A stretch of 8,424 nucleotides of DNA from Candidatus Scatoplasma merdavium (GTDB taxonomy: Bacteria; Bacillota_I; Bacilli_A; RFN20; CAG-288): NCBI GenBank assembly GCA_017694135.1, contig JADING010000108.1:1-8424 (forward strand), written 5' to 3'. Below, piece by piece: positions 1 through 6,330 of the stretch (the stretch's first letter is position 1; the number at the start of each line of letters is the position of its first letter). Position numbers and translations under genes: made by a program. A model generated the notes under the pieces. That model saw only the letters and a program-made list of their open reading frames with translations. It was not told the DNA's origin and made no database searches.

Positions 1-4
1 GTAA

Positions 5-72
5 CTATTGACCGAAAGGCTTTTTGCTAGTTAAGACTTAGTCAATAGCTACCCATGCTTTCTTAACTAGCA
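5..72. other. Interleaved inverted repeats, candidate H-type RNA pseudoknot
   Basis: Two perfect inverted repeats interleave. CTATTGAC at 5-12 is complementary to GTCAATAG at 41-48 (8 bp), and TGCTAGTTAAGA at 25-36 is complementary to TCTTAACTAGCA at 61-72 (12 bp). The four arms share no bases and alternate, so both stems could form together as a pseudoknot, with loops of 12, 4 and 12 nt. On the plus strand the first loop contains a small CC-GAAA-GG turn (12-19), a GNRA-type tetraloop. On the minus strand a TATAAT lies just upstream (83 to 78) and would start a transcript near the first arm. All frames of this stretch are broken by stops, so it is not a coding edge. I do not recognise the family: tmRNA 3' tRNA-like features and RNase P conserved blocks are absent. 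The complementarity is seen; RNA function and strand are inference. Confidence 0.45.
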
Positions 73-318
73 GGCTAATTATACCGCAAAACCGACTATT
101 AAAAATCAGTCATTTTGTAAACACTTCTATATTCTTATATGTTTTACACCTGTTTATATAACTGTTTTTCAATAAGATTAAGTATTGCACAGCAAGTGAA
201 AAAAGATGATTTTTTAAGCCTGTAATTTAAAGCTAAGTTAGAGTGAAAAGGCCTTGGTTTTGTGGTATTTGAAAACAAATAAAATATTTTCTATATGCTT
301 AAAATTGTAAGACAATCT
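73..318. other. AT-rich intergenic spacer, no supportable gene
   Basis: No reading frame with a ribosome-binding site was found. The best short frame (139-225, 28 codons) lacks any SD. A weak hairpin (GACTATT at 94-100 with AAT and AGTC at 104-111, one bulged C) is followed by ATTTTG and could be a poor plus-strand terminator for the element to its left. A weak promoter-like pair, TTGAAA (269-274), 17 bases, then TATATG (292-297), faces the terminator at 319-347, but nothing coding lies between them. Confidence 0.5.
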
Positions 319-347
319 AAAAGCACCGCGTAAAGAACGGTGCTTTT
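319..347. terminator. Bidirectional rho-independent terminator
   Basis: AAAAGCACCG (319-328) pairs perfectly with CGGTGCTTTT (338-347) around a 9-nt loop, giving a 10-bp stem with a G/C-rich core. Read on the minus strand, the stem is followed by TTTTAGATT and sits 22 bases past the stop of the alcohol dehydrogenase gene, which it should terminate. Read on the plus strand, it ends in TTTTATT and could stop a transcript from the left edge. It is the strongest hairpin I found in the window. Confidence 0.85.
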
Positions 348-369
348 ATTAAAGTGAAAATGAAAATTA

Positions 370-1443
370 CTATTTTAATAGAAGTTTTTTCTGATAGTTA
401 ATTAACTCTTCTTTGCTTATTCCGTATTCTGATAAGTCTTTAGGAAGAGGAGTGTTATCAAAGAAGCTTTCTAAATGAATGAAGGAACTGTCATTGACAT
501 CAAAAACGAAGTGATTGAACTTTTTGATCTTTTCACCAAGAGTTTCTTCGTTAAGGTGCAAAAACTCCGGCATTAAGAAGCGCAACCCGAGGCCGTGAGG
601 TAAAGCAGGGTATTTACCCGACATTTCATGTTCAACCATGTGGCACGGGAATCTGGTTTTAGATTTTCCAAATGAAGTCCATCCGTTGTGAGAGAAAGAA
701 GAAACGAGCATAAGCTGTCTTCTTGCTTCGATATCTTTGAGATTTTGCTTTAAAACAGCCGCTAAATCAATGCACTCTCTAATAGCAGCTAAGGCTAAAT
801 AATCAGAAAGTTGATCTGCGACAGAAGGGGAGAAATATCTTTCAAATGAGTGTGAAATAATATCTGCTATTCCACAAAAAGTCTGGAAAGGTGACACTTC
901 TAAAGTTAAAGCTGCATCCATAATAGTAAATTTAGGGCGGTTAGTAGGGGAATTAAATCCACCTTTAAATCCGGTCTTGTAATCAGAGATGACGCACGAG
1001 TCACTCATTTCGCTTCCAGCAGCAGCAATAGTTAGCAAGCAAGCAACAGGCAGGGCTTTTTTAGGTATTGCAGTTTTTTTGTTAAAATCAAGGGGATCTC
1101 CTTCGTAATAATAGGCGTTTGCTACCGATTTTGCCGTATCTATAACAGAACCACCGCCACAGGCTAGAATGGCTTGAGGGGCGTATTCTTTTACTTCAAC
1201 TGTGCAAGCGCGGACAAATTCGATGTCTGGATTAGCTTTGATTCCGCCTTGAGCTTCAAATTCAATTCCACTTGCAATGAGGCTTTGAATGATTTGTTCT
1301 AATTCACCGTTTTTCTTAAGGTGATTGCCGTAAAGCAAATAAACTTTGGTAAATCCTTCTTTTTTTATGATTTCACCGATTTTTAATAAGGAGTCATCAA
1401 CAATGTAAACTCCAGTTGGACATCTAAAGTAAATATCTTCCAT
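370..1443 (-). CDS. Iron-containing alcohol dehydrogenase, butanol-dehydrogenase type
   Basis: This 357-residue cytoplasmic protein belongs to the group III Fe-ADH superfamily, NAD(P)H-dependent enzymes that interconvert aldehydes and alcohols, often to dispose of fermentation electrons. The N-terminal dinucleotide-binding half carries GGGSVIDTAK (96-105) and the family's LTIAAxGSEM stretch (137-146), with Ala at 142 where BDH/YqhD relatives usually have Thr. The C-terminal helical half carries the expected metal ligands: D194 and H198 in GIADIISHS, H268 before VEHE, and H283 in PHGLG. The ATG is preceded by AAGGAAAGGG (1464-1455, minus strand), about 11 bases away. A TAGAAT at 1478-1473 could be its -10 box, but no good -35 is seen. 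The length is slightly below the usual 380-390 residues, with no obvious missing motif. It is transcribed alone, divergently from the aminopeptidase, and ends at the 319-347 terminator. The substrate cannot be told from sequence; the family call is secure. Confidence 0.93.
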   Translation of the reverse strand: MEDIYFRCPTGVYIVDDSLLKIGEIIKKEGFTKVYLLYGNHLKKNGELEQIIQSLIASGIEFEAQGGIKANPDIEFVRACTVEVKEYAPQAILACGGGSVIDTAKSVANAYYYEGDPLDFNKKTAIPKKALPVACLLTIAAAGSEMSDSCVISDYKTGFKGGFNSPTNRPKFTIMDAALTLEVSPFQTFCGIADIISHSFERYFSPSVADQLSDYLALAAIRECIDLAAVLKQNLKDIEARRQLMLVSSFSHNGWTSFGKSKTRFPCHMVEHEMSGKYPALPHGLGLRFLMPEFLHLNEETLGEKIKKFNHFVFDVNDSSFIHLESFFDNTPLPKDLSEYGISKEELINYQKKLLLK

Positions 1444-1489
1444 CTTAGTATTTTCCCTTTCCTTCTAGTGTTATTCTACCCCTAAAGTT

Positions 1490-1518
1490 TTTACAAAGTC
1501 TAACAATAGAAACATAAT
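1490..1518 (+). promoter_or_regulatory. Sigma-A-type promoter of the aminopeptidase-plsX-ffh cluster
   Basis: TTTACA (1490-1495) and CATAAT (1513-1518) are separated by exactly 17 bases, and each matches the vegetative consensus at five of six positions. Transcription would start near 1525, giving a leader of about 50 nt before the GTG at 1578. It is the only convincing promoter upstream of the cluster and lies in the divergent gap shared with the alcohol dehydrogenase gene. Confidence 0.65.
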
Positions 1519-1535
1519 TTAATATAAGATATACG

Positions 1536-1556
1536 TGAGCAAAAGTTTTTTGCTTA
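1536..1556 (+). other. A/T-rich leader hairpin
   Basis: AGCAAAA (1538-1544) pairs with TTTTGCT (1548-1554) around a 3-nt loop, with weak extension to 1536/1556, and TTTT follows at 1557-1560. It lies in the predicted 5' leader of the cluster. The stem is mostly A-U, so it is a poor terminator; it may be a minor attenuator, an mRNA-stabilising 5' hairpin, or chance. Confidence 0.3.
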
Positions 1557-1565
1557 TTTTGAAAA

Positions 1566-1577
1566 GGAGAAAACTCC
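1566..1577 (+). promoter_or_regulatory. SD site inside a small hairpin, abutting a GTG start
   Basis: The SD core GGAG (1566-1569), within AAAGGAGA, is followed by AAAA and then CTCC (1574-1577), directly before the GTG start at 1578. GGAG and CTCC can form a 4-bp all-GC hairpin with an AAAA loop, hiding the ribosome-binding site. SD-to-start spacing is 8 nt, which fixes the start at GTG rather than the ATGs at 1593 and 1596. Confidence 0.5.
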
Positions 1578-2816
1578 GTGAAAAAAGCTTTAATGATGAA
1601 AAAGTACGCCGATTTAATCGCTGAAGTCGGTATCAATTGCAATCCAAAACAAGATGTCTACATCGTGGCTGATGTTCAAATGGCTACCTTTGTTAGATAT
1701 TTAGTCATGCGCCTTTACGCTAAGAAGGCTAGAAGCGTTGAAGTTGATTATTACGATACTCAGATTGATAAGCAATCTTTAATGCGTCAATCAATTACTA
1801 AGCTCAGCCAAGTTAGCGAATGGGAAGTTTTAAAAATGAAAGAGAGAACCGATCGTCACTTTGCCAAGATTACTTTGGTTGGTTCTGATCCTATGGCTTA
1901 TAAAGAAGTTAGTTCTTCTCACATTAAAGCCTATTCTTCTAAAAGAGCCGAAATACTTCGCCCTTATAGAGACAAGTATTCTTCTAATGAACTCGCATGG
2001 TGCGTAGCTGCTTGTCCTACTCCGGCTTGGGCGAAGAGAGTTTTTCCGCATTTATCTCGCACTCAAGCAGAAATGGAACTTTGGAAAAAGATCTATGAAG
2101 CCTGCCGCATCAAAGAGGAGAACGACCCGGTTCAAGAATGGAAAAACCACATTGCTAGCCTTAATCAAAGAGCAGATGCACTTAACAAATACCACTTTGT
2201 CGCTTTGAGATATAACAATTCGCTCGGCACTAATTTAACTGTCGGCTTAGAAAAAGATCACATTTGGGTTGCCGCTCAATCTAAACAGAAGTTTAACGAT
2301 GAGTTCTTTACTCCGAACCTTCCGACTGAAGAGATTTTTACTTGTCCGGATGCTAATAATATCAACGGTATCTGCTACTCTTCTAAGCCTCTTTGTTACA
2401 AAGGGCAAATGATAGATAAATTTTACTTTGAATTTAAGGATGGAAAGATTGTCAATTATGGTGCCGAAGTCGGTTATGATACTTTGAAATCTATCGTTGA
2501 AACCGATGAAGGTTCTCTCTCTTTAGGCGAAGCTGCCTTGGTTCCGTATCAATCTCCAATTTCTTTACAAAATATTGTTTACCAAGAAACTTTGTTTGAT
2601 GAAAATGCCTCGTGTCACTTGGCTATTGGTGATTCTTATCCAGAGACGGTAACAAATTACGATGAACTGAGTGAAGAAGAGAAGAAAGCTAATGGCATCA
2701 ATTCTTCTCTCACTCACGTCGATTTTATGATTGGTACCAAAGACCTTTCTATCGTTGGTATTACTGCTGATGGAAGAGAAGTTCAAGTTTTCCAAGATGG
2801 TAACTTTGTTATTTAA
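1578..2816 (+). CDS. M29 family metallo-aminopeptidase (AmpS/PepS/AmpT-like)
   Basis: This cytoplasmic exopeptidase of 412 residues, normal for family M29, removes N-terminal amino acids from peptides using two metal ions. The N-terminal domain (1 to about 230) opens with the typical KYADLIAEVGIN segment. The C-terminal domain holds the ligand motifs in order: PTEEIFT (249-255, E252), SLGE (E318), CHLAIGDSYPE (H347, with Y354 at the catalytic tyrosine position) and THVDFMIG (H380, D382). Their spacing matches my recollection of Thermus AmpT at a constant offset of two, so the active site looks complete. There is no signal peptide. The start is GTG, chosen because AAAGGAGA lies 8 nt upstream; ATGs at codons 6-7 fit some family N-termini but lack an SD. 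It is the first gene of the cluster, and its stop codon lies within the SD of plsX. Its link to the downstream genes is probably co-transcription only. Confidence 0.94.
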   Translation: MKKALMMKKYADLIAEVGINCNPKQDVYIVADVQMATFVRYLVMRLYAKKARSVEVDYYDTQIDKQSLMRQSITKLSQVSEWEVLKMKERTDRHFAKITLVGSDPMAYKEVSSSHIKAYSSKRAEILRPYRDKYSSNELAWCVAACPTPAWAKRVFPHLSRTQAEMELWKKIYEACRIKEENDPVQEWKNHIASLNQRADALNKYHFVALRYNNSLGTNLTVGLEKDHIWVAAQSKQKFNDEFFTPNLPTEEIFTCPDANNINGICYSSKPLCYKGQMIDKFYFEFKDGKIVNYGAEVGYDTLKSIVETDEGSLSLGEAALVPYQSPISLQNIVYQETLFDENASCHLAIGDSYPETVTNYDELSEEEKKANGINSSLTHVDFMIGTKDLSIVGITADGREVQVFQDGNFVI

Positions 2817-2825
2817 GGAGCGTAT

Positions 2826-3818
2826 ATGATTAAAATTGCTTTAGATATGATGGGCTCTGATTTCGGAGCTGTGGAATTTATCAAAGGTATAAAAATGTAT
2901 TTAGCAGAAAACAAAGAAGTTCAGTTTATCTGCTGCGGTAACAAAGAAGAATTAAAAGAGCTCGAGGGATTAGAGAGAGTTGAAATTCTTCCGACCACTG
3001 AAATAGTTCCGATGAAAACCGATGTGTTGAAATTTCTCCGTATGAAAGATTCTTCAATGTATCGCGCTTTAGAACTAGTAAAAGAAGGAACTTGTCAAGG
3101 TTTAGTTACAGCTGGATCTACCGGCGGTTTTTTAGCCGGGTCTACCTTGATGTTAAAAAATGTCAAAGGTGTAAACAGAGCTGGTTTTTGCGCCCCGTTT
3201 CCTACCGCTATAAAAGGAAAACAAACGTGTATCTTAGATATAGGAGCGTCTAACACTAATACCGGAGAAGAGCTTGTGACTTTCGCTAAACTTGGTTCAA
3301 TTTACGCCAAAGAGATTCTTCACATTGCTTCTCCTTCCGTTTATCTGCTTTCTAATGGGGCAGAAGAAGGTAAAGGTTTAGAAGAAACTAAGGAAGCTTA
3401 CGAGATACTTTCTAACCAGTCTGATGTCAATTTCCTCGGCAATGTTGAAGCGCGCGATTGTTTAGATGGACACCACGATGTTATCGTTTCAACTGGTTAC
3501 CCTGGAAATATCTTTTTGAAGGCGACAGAGGGTTGCGCCATGATGATGAACGGAATGATTAAAAAAGCTTTCAAACGCAATTTGCTTTCTAAAATCGCTT
3601 ATCTATTTGCTAAAAAGGGTTTCGTTGAAATGAAAGAAACTATGGATTACCGCAAAACTGGTGGAGCGATACTTTTAGGCATCAATGGTGTAGCTATTAA
3701 GACTCACGGAAATTCTGATGCGAAGTTTTTCTACTATTCAATGGATTTAGCATACCGCATGATTAAAGCGGATATTGTCTCTAAGATTGGAGAGGCTTTT
3801 AAGGATGAAAAACGCTGA
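2826..3818 (+). CDS. plsX: Phosphate acyltransferase PlsX
   Basis: PlsX makes acyl-phosphate from acyl-ACP and phosphate, the donor that the membrane enzyme PlsY uses to acylate glycerol-3-phosphate in phospholipid synthesis; it is a soluble, membrane-associated enzyme. Its 330 residues are full length. Family landmarks run in order: IALDMMGSD (4-12), ALELVKEG (81-88), AGSTGG (96-101), LDIGAS (137-142), GSIYAKE (157-163), EEGKG (180-184), NFLGNVEARD (202-211), GNIFLK (227-232), and GGAILLGINGVAIKTHGNSDAK (279-300). Several normally strict positions differ: GSD for GGD, AGSTGG for AGNTGA, and GASNTNT for GANVDCK, marking a divergent branch. The SD, TAAGGAG (2814-2820), overlaps the aminopeptidase stop, and the ATG is 5 nt further. 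No acyl carrier protein gene follows, unlike in many Firmicutes. It overlaps rnc by 14 bases and ends in TGA. Confidence 0.93.
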   Translation: MIKIALDMMGSDFGAVEFIKGIKMYLAENKEVQFICCGNKEELKELEGLERVEILPTTEIVPMKTDVLKFLRMKDSSMYRALELVKEGTCQGLVTAGSTGGFLAGSTLMLKNVKGVNRAGFCAPFPTAIKGKQTCILDIGASNTNTGEELVTFAKLGSIYAKEILHIASPSVYLLSNGAEEGKGLEETKEAYEILSNQSDVNFLGNVEARDCLDGHHDVIVSTGYPGNIFLKATEGCAMMMNGMIKKAFKRNLLSKIAYLFAKKGFVEMKETMDYRKTGGAILLGINGVAIKTHGNSDAKFFYYSMDLAYRMIKADIVSKIGEAFKDEKR

Positions 3819-4500
3819 TTTGTTTCTCTCCAATATGGCCAAAAGAGGTTTAGAAATCAAAGACTTTTCTCTGTATGAACAAGCTTTTACTCACTCTTCT
3901 TACCGCAACGAGCACAAAGATGAGTGCTTAGATTATGAGAGATTGGAGTTTATCGGCGACGCTGTGCTGGACTTGTTGGTGGGTAAATTTATCTTTCAGA
4001 AGTTTCCCAATATGAATTCTGGTGAGCTTTCTAAATGCCGCGCTTCTTTAGTAAGAGGTAAAACGCTAGCTTCTTTTTCTAAAGAACTGGGGCTTGATAA
4101 GTTTATTCGCGTTTCACACGGGCAAGAAAAAACCGGGAAAATACCAGATAAAATTTTAGAAGATGTCTTTGAGGCTTTTATAGGTGCTTTCTATTTAGAT
4201 AACGATAGAAACTTCGTTAAAGTTGAAGAGTTTGTTAAGTCGTTTTTTATTGAACCGATTGAGAACTACCTCTCTTACGAGCAGTTTGATTACAAATCTC
4301 GCTTTCAAGAATTCGTTCAGAAAGATGGAACGGTTAAGATTGAATACGTCGTTTTGAAAGAAAGCGGATCCCCGCAAGACAAGCATTTTGTTATTGAAGT
4401 TAGAGTAAATGGGGTAGCCTTAGGTAAGGGTGTTGGTTCCTCAAAGAAGAAAGCGGAGCAAATGGCTGCGAAAGAGGCCTTAGAAAGAAGGGTTATTTAA
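3805..4500 (+). CDS. rnc: Ribonuclease III
   Basis: RNase III is the double-strand-specific endoribonuclease that processes rRNA precursors and structured mRNAs. In this 231-residue protein the catalytic domain (1 to about 150) has the signature ERLEFIGDA (45-53), with E48 and D52 matching E41 and D45 of the E. coli enzyme, and D120 and E123 in ILEDVFEAFIGA, so all metal-binding acids are present. The C-terminal dsRNA-binding domain (about 162-227) begins at DYKSRFQEFVQ and ends in the basic KKKAEQMAAKEAL helix. I chose the ATG at 3805, inside the end of plsX, because GGAGAGG lies 9 nt upstream (3789-3795); a longer in-frame TTG at 3775 would add ten residues that do not look like the family. 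smc, often next in Firmicutes, is missing: the stop overlaps the ftsY start as TAATG. Confidence 0.96.
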   Translation: MKNADLFLSNMAKRGLEIKDFSLYEQAFTHSSYRNEHKDECLDYERLEFIGDAVLDLLVGKFIFQKFPNMNSGELSKCRASLVRGKTLASFSKELGLDKFIRVSHGQEKTGKIPDKILEDVFEAFIGAFYLDNDRNFVKVEEFVKSFFIEPIENYLSYEQFDYKSRFQEFVQKDGTVKIEYVVLKESGSPQDKHFVIEVRVNGVALGKGVGSSKKKAEQMAAKEALERRVI

Positions 4501-5741
4501 TGGGATTACTATCGTATTTACGCAATAAATTTAAGAAAGAAGAAAAGGTTGTTGAAACTAAAGAACCTCTTGCTGAGATAAAAGAAGAACAAATAAAAGA
4601 GGAGACAATTAAACCGGTTGAAGAAGAAGCTTCAACTTTGAAAGAAGAAGTTAAAACTGAGCAGATTAAAGAAGTTAAGTCTGTTGAAACTGAAGTGAAG
4701 AAAGAAACCGAGGTTAAGATAGCTGCTGAGGTTAAACAGGAAGATTCATCTAACGTTGTAAAACAAGTTTATTTAGAAAAGCCTGGAGTTTACAAAGAGA
4801 GTGATAAAGATGTTTATGTTCGCGGTTTAAGAAAGTCCAACAAGGGCTTTATGGCAAAGTTGAGAAGACTGACCTCGATTTTCTATAAAGTCGATGAGGA
4901 GTACTTCCAAGACTTAGAAGAGATCTTAATTGAAGCTGATGTCGGTGTCGATTTGAGTTTGTCTTTAGTTGACAAGGCTAAGAAGCAAGCGAAGATCGAT
5001 AGAATTGAAGATCCGAAAGAAATCAACGATCTTCTCATCGATATGATGTTTGAAGATTACCGTGCTTCTGGTGTTAACAAAGAGGATTTAGAGCTGCAGT
5101 TTGCTAAAGAAGGGCCGACGGTTCTTTTGGTGGTTGGAGTCAATGGTGTTGGGAAAACTACAACTATTGCTAAGTTAGCTAAAAGATATATCGATAGAAA
5201 GAAAAAGGTTCTTTTAGTTGCTGGAGATACTTTTAGAGCTGGAGCTTCGGAACAGTTGGAAGAATGGTCAAGGCGCTTAGGTTGCGATATTGTTAAAGGA
5301 AACTACGGAGTGGATCCTTCTTCTTTATGCTACGAAGGATTGAATAAAGCTAAAAGCGAGAATTACGATTTAGTTATTGTGGATACCGCAGGAAGATTGC
5401 AAAACAAATCAAATCTCATGGCTGAGCTCGGTAAGATGAGCCGCGTTATGAAGAAGATTATTCCTGATGCCCCACACGAGACTTTCTTAATAATTGACGC
5501 TAATACGGGGCAAAACGGCGTTGAACAAGCCAAGGTGTTTAAAGAAGTCACTCCTTTGTCTGGTATTGTTATCACTAAGATGGATGGAACTTCTAAAGGC
5601 GGTATCATTTTAGCTATCCGCAATCAGATTGGTGTTCCTGTTAGGTACATTGGCTTGGGTGAAAAGTTCTCTGACCTTAAGGTGTTTGATTTAGATAGTT
5701 ATTTATATGGTCTACTTATAGGTGAGGAGGATGAAAAATGA
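4500..5741 (+). CDS. ftsY: Signal recognition particle receptor FtsY
   Basis: FtsY is the membrane-associated SRP receptor GTPase: it pairs with Ffh, and reciprocal GTP hydrolysis delivers ribosome-nascent chains to SecYEG. Of 413 residues, 1-16 (MGLLSYLRNKFKKEEK) form a likely amphipathic membrane-contact helix. Residues 17 to about 85 are a low-complexity Lys/Glu segment with imperfect KEE/EVK repeats, resembling the acidic A domain of E. coli FtsY but absent from B. subtilis FtsY. The N domain starts about 117. The G domain has GVNGVGKT (213-220), DTFRAGA (243-249), DTAGR (295-299), DANTGQNG (333-340), TKMDG (359-363) and GLGE (385-388), all intact. The insert and tail motifs are FtsY-like; there is no methionine-rich M domain, separating it from Ffh. 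The start overlaps the rnc stop by one base (TAATG), with AAGGG 7 nt upstream. It ends in TGA, overlapping the next gene by four bases (ATGA). Confidence 0.97.
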   Translation: MGLLSYLRNKFKKEEKVVETKEPLAEIKEEQIKEETIKPVEEEASTLKEEVKTEQIKEVKSVETEVKKETEVKIAAEVKQEDSSNVVKQVYLEKPGVYKESDKDVYVRGLRKSNKGFMAKLRRLTSIFYKVDEEYFQDLEEILIEADVGVDLSLSLVDKAKKQAKIDRIEDPKEINDLLIDMMFEDYRASGVNKEDLELQFAKEGPTVLLVVGVNGVGKTTTIAKLAKRYIDRKKKVLLVAGDTFRAGASEQLEEWSRRLGCDIVKGNYGVDPSSLCYEGLNKAKSENYDLVIVDTAGRLQNKSNLMAELGKMSRVMKKIIPDAPHETFLIIDANTGQNGVEQAKVFKEVTPLSGIVITKMDGTSKGGIILAIRNQIGVPVRYIGLGEKFSDLKVFDLDSYLYGLLIGEEDEK

Positions 5742-6004
5742 TCGGTGGTAAGTATTGGTCTGCTTTTATCGCTTCGATACTATCGATGTTTATTATCTCT
5801 TTTTTCCTTTCGCCTTTTATTGCTAATTACTACATCACTTATCTTTTAACCGATATAGTTATGGCTTTCTGTTTTGCGTTCTTTTTCTTGCCGCAAGACA
5901 GGTTGCACTTTTACCGCTATCCTATCTTTCACCAGCTCTTTGCTACCGATTTAGTTTTCTTTGTCGGCTTTACTTTCTTAATGTGTTTAACGGGTTTAAT
6001 GTAA
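5738..6004 (+). CDS. Small three-helix membrane protein, function unknown
   Basis: I do not recognise this 88-residue hydrophobic protein. Three membrane-spanning stretches are evident: about 8-29, 33-52 and 67-87. The only charged loop (53-66, QDRLHFYRYPIFHQ) carries R55 and R60, and K5 sits before the first helix, so the positive-inside rule predicts N-terminus in, loop 53-66 in, C-terminus out. There is no cleavable signal peptide or cysteine lipobox. It is very likely real: a strong AGGAGG (5725-5730) lies 7 nt before the ATG, it overlaps ftsY by ATGA, and its stop overlaps the ylxM start by TAATG. Such coupling on both sides inside an SRP gene set suggests a role in membrane targeting or insertion, but that is guilt by association. 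It could instead be an unrelated conserved membrane protein carried by the operon. Confidence 0.8.
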   Translation: MIGGKYWSAFIASILSMFIISFFLSPFIANYYITYLLTDIVMAFCFAFFFLPQDRLHFYRYPIFHQLFATDLVFFVGFTFLMCLTGLM

Positions 6005-6330
6005 TGGATGAAATAGAAAAAAAGCTGCGTTATAACAGACTGCTAACTATTTATTCTTCTTTGCTTTCCGATATTGAAAAAGAAGATATGGTATCTTATT
6101 ACGAGGATGACCTTTCTTTGTCGGAAATTGCTGCGAACAGAAAGGTATCTAGAAACGCCGTCTTTACTTCTTTGAAAAAAGCAGAAGCGAAGCTAGATAA
6201 GTTTGAGTCTGTTTTGAAGATTGAGAGACAGAAACTTAATCTCATAGAAAGATTAAAGATGATTGAAACTTCCTCAGATCCGAAGGGGGAGATAAAAAAG
6301 TTATTGGAGGATATTGAAAATGGCATTTGA
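6004..6330 (+). CDS. ylxM: YlxM/UPF0122 SRP-associated helix-turn-helix protein
   Basis: At 108 residues this matches the YlxM family, small cytoplasmic proteins encoded next to ffh in Firmicutes and reported in streptococci to bind SRP components and modulate Ffh/FtsY GTPase activity. The N-terminal helices (YNRLLTIYSSLL, 10-21) precede a sigma-region-4-like helix-turn-helix: LSLSEIAANRKVSRNAVFTSLKKAE (37-61). The rest is a charged helical tail (62-108). I chose the ATG at 6004, which shares its A with the previous gene's TAA stop (TAATG). The SD there is poor (only CGGG at 5991-5994), so re-initiation by ribosomes finishing the membrane-protein gene is likely. An in-frame GTG at 5983 would add seven non-family residues. 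The gene ends in TGA and overlaps ffh by 11 bases. Confidence 0.9.
   Translation: MDEIEKKLRYNRLLTIYSSLLSDIEKEDMVSYYEDDLSLSEIAANRKVSRNAVFTSLKKAEAKLDKFESVLKIERQKLNLIERLKMIETSSDPKGEIKKLLEDIENGI

Noticed and set aside
1..130. 3' end of tmRNA or RNase P RNA
   Set aside because: The pseudoknot suggested it, but there is no tRNA-like TPsiC arm or CCA end and none of the conserved RNase P blocks.
139..225. 28-codon plus-strand reading frame in the left spacer
   Set aside because: No SD before the ATG, low-complexity composition and no recognisable protein features.
1830..2051. Minus-strand open frame inside the aminopeptidase gene
   Set aside because: It is a shadow of the M29 gene, with Arg/Ser-rich low-quality translation and no SD; the same holds for the other antisense frames inside plsX, rnc, ftsY and ffh.
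3775..3804. Upstream TTG start giving RNase III ten extra residues
   Set aside because: The ATG at 3805 has GGAGAGG at proper spacing and yields a normal family N-terminus; the TTG has no SD.
5983..6003. Upstream GTG start for ylxM
   Set aside because: It adds seven residues unlike the family and has no SD; the ATG at 6004 makes the TAATG coupling.
2826..6330. Recoding of UGA as Trp (Mycoplasma code)
   Set aside because: UGA ends plsX, ftsY and ylxM exactly at family lengths, and Trp codons in the conserved genes are UGG.
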